Numbered from the stretch's first letter, positions 26,343 to 35,638 are shown. The stretch is 39,168 bases of DNA from Salinicoccus sp. UBA3372 (GCA_002360325.1 DEQG01000005.1:1-39168), one strand, 5' to 3'. The notes: a model not told the origin generated them from the letters alone. Translations and numbers: made by a program.

Positions 26343-27356
26343 ATGTCAGAAAACATACTTGATGTAAATAATTTAAAAACTTCCTTCTTTGTTGATGGAA
26401 GTGAGATAAAAGCAGTCGACGGTGTTACTTTTAACGTACCTAAAGGAAAAACACTCGGCATCGTCGGTGAATCCGGCTCAGGTAAAAGCATCTCTGCATT
26501 GTCGATTTTAAAATTGGTCGAAGATCCGGGCAGAATTGTCGACGGCAGTATCAGTTTTAAAGGTGAGGAACTCACCACTGCAAAAGAAGCGCGGATGAGA
26601 AAAATCCGCGGTAACGAAATTTCTATGATTTTCCAGGAGCCGATGACTTCACTGAATCCTGTATATACCATCGGCCAGCAGCTGAGAGAGTCATTTAAAA
26701 TTCACGAAGGTCTCGGTAAAAAGGCCGGAACAAAACGTTCTATAGAGATGCTTGAGCTTGTCGGCATCCCTTCACCGGAAAAACGTGTGGATCAGTATCC
26801 ATATGAACTTTCAGGCGGTATGAGACAGCGCGTAATGATTGCGATGGCTCTGGCGTGTAAGCCAGAATTACTCATAGCGGATGAGCCGACGACAGCCCTG
26901 GATGTTACCATCCAGGCCCAGATCCTTGAACTCATCAAAGAATTACAGGAAGAAATCGGCATGAGTGTTGTAATGATTACTCACGACCTCGGTGTCGTAG
27001 CCGAAACTTGTGACTACGTTGCAGTTATGTACTGTGGTAAAGTGGTGGAATTTGCGGATGTTGAAACTTTATTTGAAAACCCGCGACATCCTTACACAGT
27101 CGGTCTGTTAAATTCACTGCCGCGTCATGACCAGGATCAGGATGAACTGATTCCCATCAAAGGCAATGTGCCTGCACCGGATGAAATGCCGGAAGGCTGC
27201 CGATTCGCACCACGCTGTCCGTTTGCCAGTGATATCTGCGCCAAGCTTCCTGAACTTGAAGAACAGGAAGACGGCAACGAAGTCAGATGCTGGATATACA
27301 CTGATGAATGGGACGGAGAGGAGGTAAAAGTATATGACAAAGAACACTCTTCTTGA
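26343..27356 (+). CDS. oppD: Peptide ABC transporter ATPase OppD
   Basis: A 337-residue ATPase. Walker A is GESGSGKS, the Q-loop is [12 protein letters not shown], the signature is [10 protein letters not shown] and Walker B is [12 protein letters not shown]. The C-terminal oligopeptide-transporter domain has [15 protein letters not shown]. The ATG at 26343 follows GGGAGTG at good distance. A GTG at 26334 lies within that ribosome site and is not used. It overlaps the start of oppF by 23 bases and forms the heterodimer with OppF. Confidence 0.95.
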   Translation: MSENILDVNNLKTSFFVDGSEIKAVDGVTFNVPKGKTLGIVGESGSGKSISALSILKLVEDPGRIVDGSISFKGEELTTAKEARMRKIRGNEISMIFQEPMTSLNPVYTIGQQLRESFKIHEGLGKKAGTKRSIEMLELVGIPSPEKRVDQYPYELSGGMRQRVMIAMALACKPELLIADEPTTALDVTIQAQILELIKELQEEIGMSVVMITHDLGVVAETCDYVAVMYCGKVVEFADVETLFENPRHPYTVGLLNSLPRHDQDQDELIPIKGNVPAPDEMPEGCRFAPRCPFASDICAKLPELEEQEDGNEVRCWIYTDEWDGEEVKVYDKEHSS

Positions 27357-28422
27357 AGTTAAGGGACTTAAGCAGTATTTCCCGATAAAAGGCGGTTTCT
27401 TCGGACGCACCGTAAATAACGTTAAAGCGGTTGATGATATCAGCTTTGAGATTAAAGAAGGTGAAACGGTTTCTGTCGTCGGTGAGTCCGGTTGTGGTAA
27501 ATCCACTACGGGTCGGGCGATTCTCCGCCTCGATGAACCGACTGAAGGTACTGTGACTTTCGAAGGCAAAGATATTCTTTCACTGAACAAAAAAGAAATG
27601 CGGGATATGAGAAGCGAAATGCAGATCATTTTCCAAGATCCATTCGCATCGCTCAATCCAAGAAAAACTGTAAAGATGACTTTGATTGAGGCGATGGATA
27701 TACAGAATGTCGTACCTAAGAAAGAAAGAAGTGAACGTGCCCTTGAGATAATGGAAACAGTCGGCCTTCAAAAACATCAGATCGACCGTTTCCCGCACGA
27801 ATTCTCAGGCGGTCAGCGTCAGCGTATCGGTATCGCACGTGCACTGGCAGTAAACCCTAAGCTGATCATCGCCGATGAAGCTGTAAGTGCTCTCGACGTA
27901 TCCATTCAGGCACAGGTGCTGAACCTTCTGCAAAGACTGCAGCGCGAGATGGGACTGACGTATTTATTCATCGCACACGACCTTGGGGTCGTCAGACATA
28001 TCTCCGACAGGATCATTGTGATGTATCTCGGTAAAATTGTTGAAATGGGGGATACGAAGAACATCTTCGAAAACCCGCAGCACCCTTATACAAAGGCATT
28101 GCTCTCAGCAATTCCTGTACCGGATCCGAAGAATAAGAGCGAACGCATCTTCTTACGCGGTGATGTACCATCGCCAATCGATCCGCCGTCAGGCTGCAGA
28201 TTCCATACAAGATGTCCGTTTGCAACAGAAAAATGTAAGACGGAGATACCTGTTCTAGAGCACAAGGACGAAACGTATGCAGGCCAGCACGATGTCGCAT
28301 GCCACTATGCGCTTGACATCCAGGAAGGCAGACATAAAGCTACACACGAAATGAAAAATGTCCGTAAAGTTCTTGATGATGAAGGTGAAGATGCAGCATC
28401 ACCTAAAGAGAATATAAAATAA
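27334..28422 (+). CDS. oppF: Peptide ABC transporter ATPase OppF
   Basis: A 362-residue ATPase. Walker A is GESGCGKST, Q-loop IIFQDPFASLNPRKT, signature EFSGGQRQRIG, Walker B LIIADEAVSALD. The C-terminal domain carries GCRFHTRCPFATEKC. A tail of about 30 residues after the conserved part is charged and not family-typical. The ribosome site GGAGAGGAGG lies inside oppD, indicating coupled translation. This is the last gene of the operon, followed by a strong terminator. Confidence 0.95.
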   Translation: MTKNTLLEVKGLKQYFPIKGGFFGRTVNNVKAVDDISFEIKEGETVSVVGESGCGKSTTGRAILRLDEPTEGTVTFEGKDILSLNKKEMRDMRSEMQIIFQDPFASLNPRKTVKMTLIEAMDIQNVVPKKERSERALEIMETVGLQKHQIDRFPHEFSGGQRQRIGIARALAVNPKLIIADEAVSALDVSIQAQVLNLLQRLQREMGLTYLFIAHDLGVVRHISDRIIVMYLGKIVEMGDTKNIFENPQHPYTKALLSAIPVPDPKNKSERIFLRGDVPSPIDPPSGCRFHTRCPFATEKCKTEIPVLEHKDETYAGQHDVACHYALDIQEGRHKATHEMKNVRKVLDDEGEDAASPKENIK

Positions 28423-28430
28423 TATATTAA

Positions 28431-28469
28431 AAAAGGTGATTACAAAAATTAATTTTGTAATCACCTTTT
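28431..28469. terminator. Bidirectional terminator after oppF
   Basis: A 17-bp perfect stem, AAAAGGTGATTACAAAA (28431-28447) with its complement (28453-28469), and a five-base loop. A/T flanks serve both strands, as expected between oppF and the convergent DUF456 gene. Confidence 0.9.
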
Positions 28470-28476
28470 CTTTCAA

Positions 28477-28962
28477 TTAAAATAAAAATGCATCGAGTAA
28501 AAACCAGATAATCAGCAGTACATATATTACCAGGTTGAACGCCGAGCTTGCAAAAAATGCGAGCAATGAACCGAGCGCTGCCCTGAAAGCTGCGTTTACA
28601 TCCCGGGTCTGGATAAACTCAAGTGCCAGTACAAAGACAAAAGGCACAAATATGACACCGAACGGCGGGTAGATGAACATACCGGCCACCACACCGATGA
28701 TTGCTGCCACTTCACTCTTTTTTGAACCGCCGTACTTTTTGACAAAGTAGCTGTTCGCCATAAAATCACTGAGAAAAACAAGCAGTGTCAATACTGCTGC
28801 GACCAGCCAGAACATCCAGGTCAGTGTATCGCTGTTGACTAGAAAATGATAAATTAAAAAACCGGCCCAAAACATCACAACCGAGGGAATGACCGGTGCA
28901 ATCACACCGACAAAGCCGAGGATAAAACTGGCTATGATCAGTATCCACCATAAAATTTCCAT
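28477..28962 (-). CDS. DUF456 family membrane protein
   Basis: A 161-residue integral membrane protein of the DUF456 (YqgC-like) family, with about four to five helices in two halves. The pattern GFVGVIAPVIPSVVMFWAGFLIY and the glycine-rich IIGVVAGMFIYPPFGVIFVPFVF are typical. The start is the ATG at 28962, after AAAGGAGA. A TTG one codon earlier is not needed. Function of the family is unknown. It lies downstream of ccpE on the same strand with a gap of about 90 bases, so it may be cotranscribed. Confidence 0.82.
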   Translation of the reverse strand: MEILWWILIIASFILGFVGVIAPVIPSVVMFWAGFLIYHFLVNSDTLTWMFWLVAAVLTLLVFLSDFMANSYFVKKYGGSKKSEVAAIIGVVAGMFIYPPFGVIFVPFVFVLALEFIQTRDVNAAFRAALGSLLAFFASSAFNLVIYVLLIIWFLLDAFLF

Positions 28963-29051
28963 CAAACGTCTCCTTTTTCATTTAAATATCCGTACTATAA
29001 ACGGGAACTCATCCTACCAATACTTCAGAAATATTTGCAAGTTGAAACATC

Positions 29052-29924
29052 TCAGTCCGCTTTCCTTTCAAAATTATTAATATAACTTCTGACCACCGTG
29101 ATAAATGCTTTGACCTGCGGGAGTGCCACTACATTCTTATCGTATGAAATATAAGTATCACGGGTGATCGGTTCGTCATCTACAAGCGCTTCTTCAATGT
29201 TGAACAGTTCGGCATCAAAGTCTTTGACGACGATTTCCGGAAGCACCGTCACACCGACCCCTTCCAGGAGGAGCGCCCGGCATGTGGCGATCTGGTCGAC
29301 ACTGAATTGCGGTTCATACTTCTTATTGAATCTCTCCTCGAAGTATTTCTCTATCAGACGAATATAGATCGGCTCTGAAAAGAACTCAATCACCGGGGAG
29401 TCATCCCGGCCGGCCAGACTTTTCGGTGCCACAAAATAATGCCTGTCTGTAAATAAAACTTCATTTTCCTTGTTTAGGATTTGTCTCCCCCGGGTGATTG
29501 ATATATGATAATCCGCTGCATCATTGGATATTTGAGGGGAAGATCCGACTTGTATATTGACATTGACATCAGGATATAATGCCGTATATTCTCTGAGAAC
29601 CCTTGCCAAAATCGTACTTCCTATCAAAGAAGAGACACCGATATTTAAATTCCCTTCCACTGCTCCTTCGTGGGCCACAAGGTATTCCTTCAGCAACGTT
29701 TCGTTCTCCACCACTTTATGTGCATGACTGATGATTCTCTCGCCTGCGCCGGTCACGAATAATTCACGTTTTGTGCGGACGAAAATCTCTACGCCCCATT
29801 CTTCTTCTATCGATTTCAGCCGCTGGCTCACTGCAGGCTGTGAGATGAACAATCTTTCAGCTGCCTGTCTCAATGTTTTTGCCTCATCGAGTGTTACAAG
29901 TAATTTATAATCATCGACTTTCAC
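29052..29924 (-). CDS. ccpE: LysR-type catabolite regulator, CcpE/CcpC-like
   Basis: A 290-residue LysR regulator. The N-terminal helix-turn-helix is TLRQAAERLFISQPAVSQRLKSIEEEWGVEIF. The effector domain contains VDQIATCRALLLEGVGVTVLPEI and ITRDTYISYD, both close to CcpE of Staphylococcus and CcpC of Bacillus. Those proteins respond to citrate and control TCA genes such as citB and citZ. The start is GTG at 29924, after AAAGGTGA, consistent with the conserved MKVDDYKLLVTLDE opening. It is divergent from the SDR gene at 30037. An ATAA-N7-TTAT box in its promoter fits CcpC/CcpE autoregulation. Other LysR identities are possible but fit less well. Confidence 0.78.
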   Translation of the reverse strand: MKVDDYKLLVTLDEAKTLRQAAERLFISQPAVSQRLKSIEEEWGVEIFVRTKRELFVTGAGERIISHAHKVVENETLLKEYLVAHEGAVEGNLNIGVSSLIGSTILARVLREYTALYPDVNVNIQVGSSPQISNDAADYHISITRGRQILNKENEVLFTDRHYFVAPKSLAGRDDSPVIEFFSEPIYIRLIEKYFEERFNKKYEPQFSVDQIATCRALLLEGVGVTVLPEIVVKDFDAELFNIEEALVDDEPITRDTYISYDKNVVALPQVKAFITVVRSYINNFERKAD

Positions 29925-29946
29925 GTAATCACCTTTTCTTTCATCT

Positions 29947-29961
29947 ATAAGAAAATCTTAT
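29947..29961. promoter_or_regulatory. Candidate CcpE/CcpC box
   Basis: ATAA-GAAAATC-TTAT, an exact ATAA-N7-TTAT and in fact a palindrome ATAAG-N5-CTTAT. It lies 23 bases upstream of the ccpE start codon and 76 bases before the divergent SDR gene. CcpC boxes have this form. Confidence 0.6.
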
Positions 29962-29978
29962 CATACATTAGGATCATT

Positions 29979-30003
29979 GAGTAACACTTCAAATTGAGGG
30001 TAT
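29979..30003 (+). promoter_or_regulatory. Probable sigma-B promoter
   Basis: GAGTAA (29979-29984), 13 bases, GGGTAT (29998-30003). The -10 part is exact and the -35 part matches GTTTAA at four of six positions. It lies 33 bases before the SDR start codon. Confidence 0.5.
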
Positions 30004-30036
30004 ATGTAGATAACATTCAATCAGGGAGGTTTAATA

Positions 30037-30918
30037 ATGACTAATGAGAAAGATTATGAAAAGGCGGACGAGCAGGTCGAAGGATATACACAAAAACGGC
30101 AGCCCGGAATTGAAAAAGATATGGAACCGAAACCGATTATCATTGCTGATGATTATAAAGGCAGTGAAAAACTGACAGGAAAAGTCGCCCTGATCACAGG
30201 CGGTGATTCAGGCATCGGCCGTTCAGTCGCCGTACATTTTGCAAAGGAAGGTGCCGATATTGCCATATTACATCTTCAGGAAGAAAGAGAGGACGCTGAG
30301 TATACCAAAACTCTCATTGAAAAAGAAAATGTGAGATGCAGACTGTACAGCGGTAATATCAATAAGGCGGAAGTCAGGAAAAACACGGTCAGTGATATCG
30401 TGGAGCATTTTGGAACAATAAACATTCTTGTCAATGATGCCGGTGTCCAATTTCCTAAAAAAGACTTCCTGAGCATCACCGAAGAGAACCTGAGGGAAAC
30501 TTTTGAAACGAACATCATCAGCATGATATTGCTGACACAGGAAGTATATCCTCATTTGGAAGCAGGAGACACTATCATAAACTCAACGAGTGTCACCGCA
30601 TTCAAAGGTTCGCCGGTTTTCATCGACTACTCTTCAACTAAAGGTGCAATCACTTCATTTACGAGATCCCTGGCACAAAACCTTGCGCCCGAAAAAATAC
30701 GGGTCAATGCTGTGGCTCCGGGACCGATCTATACACCTTTAATACCCGCGACTTTTGATGCCGAAGGTGTCGAAGAGCACGGTGCTGATAAACCGATGGG
30801 GCGCCGCGGACAGCCGAGCGAACTCGGCCCGAGCTATGTTTTCCTCGCAGCACATGATTCAAGCTATATGACAGGTGAAGTGCTTCATGTCAACGGCGGA
30901 GATTTCACTTCAAGCTGA
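30037..30918 (+). CDS. Stress-type SDR oxidoreductase (YdaD/YhxC-like)
   Basis: A 293-residue short-chain dehydrogenase. A charged N-terminal extension (about 1-45, with the PGIEKDMEPKPI pattern) precedes the fold, as in YdaD/general stress protein 39 relatives. The cofactor motif is TGGDSGIGRS (about 57-66), NDAGVQ follows, and the catalytic set is complete with Ser in NSTSVTAF and YSSTK. Cofactor and substrate are unknown. An AGGGAGG ribosome site precedes the ATG. A sigma-B like promoter and homology suggest general stress expression. Confidence 0.88.
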   Translation: MTNEKDYEKADEQVEGYTQKRQPGIEKDMEPKPIIIADDYKGSEKLTGKVALITGGDSGIGRSVAVHFAKEGADIAILHLQEEREDAEYTKTLIEKENVRCRLYSGNINKAEVRKNTVSDIVEHFGTINILVNDAGVQFPKKDFLSITEENLRETFETNIISMILLTQEVYPHLEAGDTIINSTSVTAFKGSPVFIDYSSTKGAITSFTRSLAQNLAPEKIRVNAVAPGPIYTPLIPATFDAEGVEEHGADKPMGRRGQPSELGPSYVFLAAHDSSYMTGEVLHVNGGDFTSS

Positions 30919-30941
30919 TTAAATCCGGCCGTCTTGAACTG

Positions 30942-30971
30942 AAAGGCAGACCATGCGGTTTGCCTTTTTTT
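30942..30971 (+). terminator. Terminator after the SDR gene
   Basis: Stem AAAGGCAGACC (30942-30952) with GGTTTGCCTTT (30957-30967, one G-T pair), loop ATGC, then a T run. It separates the SDR gene from the convergent DUF402 gene. Confidence 0.88.
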
Positions 30972-30983
30972 ATGTATGTAGTT

Positions 30984-31517
30984 CTACCAGTCTCTCAGTG
31001 TCTTCAAACAGTGGTCCGCCAGTGTTTTAAACTGTGAGAAATCTTTATCAATTTCTGTCATGATATGGTCCGCTACACTGTACGCTTCATCTTTATCCGC
31101 TTCTGTAATCTTCCTGTTTTTCAGCGCACGGTGTATATCTTTTTCATCCACGAGCTCATATTCGCCGTTCGGAAGTGCGAGCACATCCAGATAAATATCT
31201 TTCCTTCGTGCATTGCCGAGCTCGAGATAATGTTTTGTGTTGACATCAAAATAGTACTGCAGCGTTTCCCACTTTTCGTCATACATTACAGTGATGCTGT
31301 ACTTCCGCTCCGCCGGCAGTATCTGCATCCATTTATAATCTGTATCAACGACTTTTACTTCCTTGTTAACTACCGGAACGACGAGAGGAGAACGTATTTC
31401 TTTCATGTCAATGATGCTGACTAAAAATTCTTCACCATTGAAATAAGTCAGTTTCTCATCATATGTTGATTTCAATAGACGGCGCCATCCGCGTTTATCC
31501 AAATACTTCATTTTCAT
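30984..31517 (-). CDS. DUF402 domain protein
   Basis: A 177-residue cytoplasmic protein with a DUF402-like beta-barrel. The characteristic segment YDEKWETLQYYFDVNTKHYLE is followed by RKDIYLDVLALPNGEYELVDE. Some family members hydrolyse nucleoside di- or triphosphates or associate with RNase E, so a nucleotide phosphatase role is possible but unproven. The start is the ATG at 31517 behind AAGGAGATG. An upstream in-frame ATG at 31595 has no ribosome site. It is a single gene, convergent with the SDR gene. Confidence 0.8.
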   Translation of the reverse strand: MKMKYLDKRGWRRLLKSTYDEKLTYFNGEEFLVSIIDMKEIRSPLVVPVVNKEVKVVDTDYKWMQILPAERKYSITVMYDEKWETLQYYFDVNTKHYLELGNARRKDIYLDVLALPNGEYELVDEKDIHRALKNRKITEADKDEAYSVADHIMTEIDKDFSQFKTLADHCLKTLRDW

Positions 31518-31660
31518 GGCTCTCATCTCCTTCTTTACATTATACATAATTGATAAAAGAAAAGTGAAGGGATACGCAATTGAATCTCCATCCACTTTGT
31601 TATTTTTTCCTCAGCATTAATCATGTAATATACATAGTAGATGAACAGAGGTGAATTCAA

Positions 31661-32020
31661 ATGGCCAAGTTTTTGAAGACTGTCTTTCAAATCGGAATAT
31701 TATACATATTATACCAGGCCGGAGAATGGATCACCGCTGTCTTCGATCTGCTGATTCCCGGCAGCGTCATCGGAATGATACTGCTCATCATTCTTCTTTT
31801 CACCAAATTATTAAAGGTGGAATGGATAGAAGAAGGTGCCGGATTCATGGTAAAATATCTTCCTTTCTTTTTTATCCCGGCTTTTATCGGACTGATGGTA
31901 TATTATAAAATTTTTGCTGGCAAAGGTTTTCTTTTACTTTTCATCGTCCTCTTCAGTACGATACTTGTTATGGTGGCTTCAGGCCTGATAGGCGAATTAT
32001 TTAAACGGAGGGAGGAGTGA
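31661..32020 (+). CDS. lrgA: LrgA/CidA holin-like membrane protein
   Basis: A 119-residue protein with four membrane helices and a charged C-terminus (LFKRREE). The motif LLIPGSVIGMILLIILLF is typical of LrgA/CidA. In staphylococci this family controls murein hydrolase activity and cell lysis, and newer work links it to pyruvate transport. Sequence alone does not tell LrgA from CidA. It has an AGAGGTGA ribosome site and overlaps or abuts lrgB. No LytSR genes are near. Confidence 0.88.
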   Translation: MAKFLKTVFQIGILYILYQAGEWITAVFDLLIPGSVIGMILLIILLFTKLLKVEWIEEGAGFMVKYLPFFFIPAFIGLMVYYKIFAGKGFLLLFIVLFSTILVMVASGLIGELFKRREE

Positions 32021-32025
32021 CTTCA

Positions 32026-32712
32026 ATGAATGTACTTATAGGTTTCTCGACCGTTGTTTTGACAATTGTGATGTACCAGGTCGCACTCCGCATACATAGA
32101 AAATGGCCGCATCCATTTACACTGCCCGTTCTTCTGTCGACGATATTTATCATTGCTGTGCTGCTGCTCTCCGGAGCTTCCTATGAACAGTATATGATCG
32201 GCGGCGACTGGATTAACGAACTTCTCGGACCGGCTGTTGTAGCACTCGCCTATCCGCTTTATATACAGAGGAAAACATTGGTGAAACTTGCAGCGCCGCT
32301 GTTGCTTGGCACAACTGCAGGTGCATTTGTCGGTGTAATATCCGGCCTCGCTTTGACTTATTGGGCGGGCTTCTCTGAAGAGATTTTATATGCCATCTCG
32401 GCCAAATCCGTTACAACACCCGTTGCCGTTGTGATTACAGAAACACTCGGCGGCATCACTTCACTGTCGGCAATCATGGTCGTCATTGCCGGTATCGGCG
32501 GTGTCATTGTCCATCAGTTTATCTTCAAGATGTTCGGCATCCGCTCAGAAATCGGACGCGGCCTCGGCATGGGCAGCGCCGCCCATGCGATCGGCACTGC
32601 GGAAGTGATGAAGGAAAGTCAGCTCACCGGCTCTATCAGCACGGTCGCAATGGTGAACAGTGCACTTGTAGTATCAATAATTACACCATGGCTTATGACA
32701 TGGTTTGTATAA
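32026..32712 (+). CDS. lrgB: LrgB/CidB family membrane protein
   Basis: A 228-residue integral membrane protein with several helices. Family blocks include DWINELLGPAVVALAYPLY, SAKSVTTPVAVVITETLGG and GMGSAAHAIGTAEVMKE. The ATG at 32026 is eight bases after AGGAG. A GTG at 32017 overlapping the lrgA stop is an alternative that adds three residues. It acts together with LrgA. A terminator follows directly. Confidence 0.93.
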   Translation: MNVLIGFSTVVLTIVMYQVALRIHRKWPHPFTLPVLLSTIFIIAVLLLSGASYEQYMIGGDWINELLGPAVVALAYPLYIQRKTLVKLAAPLLLGTTAGAFVGVISGLALTYWAGFSEEILYAISAKSVTTPVAVVITETLGGITSLSAIMVVIAGIGGVIVHQFIFKMFGIRSEIGRGLGMGSAAHAIGTAEVMKESQLTGSISTVAMVNSALVVSIITPWLMTWFV

Positions 32713-32716
32713 AATA

Positions 32717-32746
32717 AAAGAGATACACCTGTCAGCGTATCTCTTT
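32717..32746. terminator. Bidirectional terminator after lrgB
   Basis: Ten-bp stem AAAGAGATAC (32717-32726) with GTATCTCTTT (32737-32746), ten-base loop, A/T flanks. Convergent genes lie on both sides. Confidence 0.82.
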
Positions 32747-32751
32747 ATCCG

Positions 32752-34761
32752 TCATTCGATTCCGATGATGAAATGTGTATCCTGACTCCGCTCAGGCACA
32801 TCATATTCATTTTCTTCATAATATGGTGAATGATCAGGATTGTCATAAATAATAATCTTATCACTGTCTGCACTGATATTCCCTTGATCAATTTCTTCGA
32901 TGGCCTCCGCTTTTTCAGCGGAACCGAGTGTCTCAATGTCATATTTATCTTGCAGTTCTTCAAAGCCGGAATATTTCATATCATCATAAAATTCACTTAT
33001 TTCTCCGGTGATTTCATAGATATATACATTTTCTGCGCGGTCTATAGATATGAATTCACTGAGTCTCATTGTTTCTGATATTTTGGAAATGACTGCAGGA
33101 TTATATATTATGGCCTCTCCATCAATCGTTTCGATATACTCGTCACCTGTAAAACTCAATTGAACATTGAGATGCTGTTCAGAACCCATTTGAAGTAATC
33201 CCAGCTCTTCAGGTACATTACTTTCGAATTCATTTTTATATTTCTCTACAAACTCTGCCTTTTCCGATTCATCATCTATATGGACTCTGTTCTCTCCATG
33301 GAAGTTCAAAATAATCTTGTGAATATTTTCCGGGTGCTCAGCGTTGTAGATTACATCTTCCGGTATTACTTTAGAGTAATCACGCATGTTCTTTAAAATA
33401 TCGTGTCCTTCATCACTGACAGGGAAATGATTGAATGTACGATGAACCCTGTCCCCGTCCTCCATATTATAGATGATTTCAAATTTATTACCATCAGTCG
33501 TAATATCTCTTGCCACTCTGTTGTCCACTGCAAATTGATGTGCGTCCAGTGCGTCCTCAATGAACGCCTCATCTTTCACCATCATAAAATCATCATTCAT
33601 GACAACGCCATTTTCATCATACGTATAAAGGTATCCTTCATTGATTCTCACAGATTTCACTTCATCCGCATCCGGAACGTAATTCACATATGTTGTCCAT
33701 CCGAAGTAGAAGACCGTCATTAAAATAACTGCGCTGATAATCGAAATGACAAGTGTCTTCACTCTCAGCTGCATCTTGACTGTACTTTGAAATAACATCT
33801 CAACAATAATATAAGATGCCATCCAGCCGAACAGAAAAGCTACGATTCTCATAAAATTATTTTCTGACAGGATCAGTCCCATCACGTTACCAAAAACAAG
33901 CATCCCTAAAACTGTGATTAATACCGATAAAATCATACGTACTGAATAATAAGTAAAATTGGAATTGACCCGTTCATTTTTTCTTTTTAAGTATAAGATA
34001 TATGAAAATAAAACACCTGCAAGTGCTGCACCGACCCAGACAGCCGACTTAACCCATGAAAATGAATCAAATATTTGTGACATGGCCAACATCGGAAATG
34101 TATTGTCTGCCAGCGGCCTCAATAAATTGCCCTCAAGGCCCATCTGCAACCCGGCGACACCGTCGAACATCATCGTCGCTGCACCAAGTACTGCAGCCCA
34201 TAAAGCGAGCGGCAGAAAGAATATGATGACAACCAGCTGCAGATGAACAAACAGATGATTGGTAAAGAAACCTGCAAGAACTGTAAAAATAAACATCAGA
34301 ACCATCGCCGTGATGCTGTATATCAGCCAGATAAAAATATCAGAAATGGGAATTTCAAAAAATAATGTGTATCTTTGAAATACTATGATGACTGCGATGA
34401 ATACAGTCGGTATCACTATTGATAAAACCCCGACAATATAAACACTTGTTAAAATAGTGACCCTTTTAACCGGCAAACTATGAATAAAGTCCGAGACATT
34501 CTCTTTATTTTTATAATTGAAAGAAAACAACCCTAATATTAATGCATAAAGCATACCGAATGCCAGATGTATCCACGCCAGTGACTTCAGAAGCTCTTCA
34601 CTGTCGAATCTTTCCTGACCTGCCATATCGAAGGATGAGAGCCATAGCGAAAATGGCAGGACGATCAATGAAATTACCGTGTATAAAATGGTAATCCATA
34701 TTGTCTGGGTGACAAAGTGTCTGAGCAGTGTTTTATTCCACAACGATGTTGGAGATTTCAT
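32752..34761 (-). CDS. ABC transporter permease with large C-terminal extracytoplasmic domain
   Basis: A 669-residue ABC-2 type permease. The first ~365 residues hold about ten hydrophobic helices. The motif NYKNKENVSDFIHSLPVKRVTILTS near residue 70 is typical of permeases paired with YtrB-like ATPases. From about residue 375 the protein is soluble, acidic and without membrane segments, and probably lies outside the cell. I find no known domain there. The ATG at 34761 is used because GGGGG lies nine bases upstream. One seven codons earlier lacks a ribosome site. It overlaps the ATPase gene. The substrate may be an antimicrobial or cell-envelope compound, by analogy only. Confidence 0.85.
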   Translation of the reverse strand: MKSPTSLWNKTLLRHFVTQTIWITILYTVISLIVLPFSLWLSSFDMAGQERFDSEELLKSLAWIHLAFGMLYALILGLFSFNYKNKENVSDFIHSLPVKRVTILTSVYIVGVLSIVIPTVFIAVIIVFQRYTLFFEIPISDIFIWLIYSITAMVLMFIFTVLAGFFTNHLFVHLQLVVIIFFLPLALWAAVLGAATMMFDGVAGLQMGLEGNLLRPLADNTFPMLAMSQIFDSFSWVKSAVWVGAALAGVLFSYILYLKRKNERVNSNFTYYSVRMILSVLITVLGMLVFGNVMGLILSENNFMRIVAFLFGWMASYIIVEMLFQSTVKMQLRVKTLVISIISAVILMTVFYFGWTTYVNYVPDADEVKSVRINEGYLYTYDENGVVMNDDFMMVKDEAFIEDALDAHQFAVDNRVARDITTDGNKFEIIYNMEDGDRVHRTFNHFPVSDEGHDILKNMRDYSKVIPEDVIYNAEHPENIHKIILNFHGENRVHIDDESEKAEFVEKYKNEFESNVPEELGLLQMGSEQHLNVQLSFTGDEYIETIDGEAIIYNPAVISKISETMRLSEFISIDRAENVYIYEITGEISEFYDDMKYSGFEELQDKYDIETLGSAEKAEAIEEIDQGNISADSDKIIIYDNPDHSPYYEENEYDVPERSQDTHFIIGIE

Positions 34762-35638
34762 AGCCCTTTTCCCCCATTTCATATGTAAATATCTCTTCTA
34801 AAGTAAGTGGCAGAATATCGTACATCAGCGGATCATATTGTGTGACCTTACTCTCTATATCGGACACATCCCCTTTGATGATGCAGGTGACGACCCGTCC
34901 CCTAACGTTTTTATGTACCGCTCCGACATGGTCATAAAAACCATCATCAGGCAGTTCTTTAAATGCAATCTGCAGTTTATTATGCATCCCTTTTATCTCT
35001 GTCAAGTCTCTGTTAAATAATAATTTTCCGAAATGCATGATGGATACCGAGTCACAGATGTCCTCCATCTCACGCAGATTATGGCTGGAAGCAATCACAG
35101 TCATATTATGATTGGCAATATCCTGCAGCAGTATATTTCTCACCTGATTTCTGACAATCGGATCCAGTCCGTCGAACGGCTCATCCAGCAGCATAATTTT
35201 CGGACGTGCAGCAATGGCCAGCACGAAAACAGCCTGACGTTTCATCCCTTTTGACATCGAACCAAGCGCCTTTTTCGGATCTAATTTAAAATGCTGTGTA
35301 AGCTGCTTATAACGCTTATCAGACCAGTTGGGGTACAGTCCCTTGTAAAAAGCTGCCATCCTGTTCAAATTGGCCGTTCCAAAGAAATAAGGTGTATCCT
35401 GTATAAAAATCACATCGGATTTTACTGAAGTGTTTTCATAGATATCGGTCCCGTCATACAGAACCACGCCTTTATCCGGTTTATAAATGCCGGCTAAAAC
35501 TTTCATGAAAGTCGTCTTACCCGCACCGTTTGAACCAAGCAGACCATGCATCGTCCCTTCTTCGACATTCAGAGAAATGCCGTCCAAAGCCTTCAGTCTC
35601 CCAAATGATTTATCAACATGGGTGATGTTCATTTTCAT
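34733..35638 (-). CDS. ABC transporter ATPase (YtrB-like)
   Basis: A 301-residue ATPase. Walker A is GSNGAGKTT, and IFIQDTPYFFGTANLNRMAAFYKGLYPNW follows as in YtrB-type proteins. The signature region reads GSMSKGMKRQAVFVLAIAARP, with SKGMKRQ in place of the usual LSGGQ, a normal variant in this group. Walker B is IMLLDEPFDGLDP. It overlaps the GntR regulator by four bases and the permease by 29, so all three are coupled. Confidence 0.9.
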   Translation of the reverse strand: MKMNITHVDKSFGRLKALDGISLNVEEGTMHGLLGSNGAGKTTFMKVLAGIYKPDKGVVLYDGTDIYENTSVKSDVIFIQDTPYFFGTANLNRMAAFYKGLYPNWSDKRYKQLTQHFKLDPKKALGSMSKGMKRQAVFVLAIAARPKIMLLDEPFDGLDPIVRNQVRNILLQDIANHNMTVIASSHNLREMEDICDSVSIMHFGKLLFNRDLTEIKGMHNKLQIAFKELPDDGFYDHVGAVHKNVRGRVVTCIIKGDVSDIESKVTQYDPLMYDILPLTLEEIFTYEMGEKGYEISNIVVE

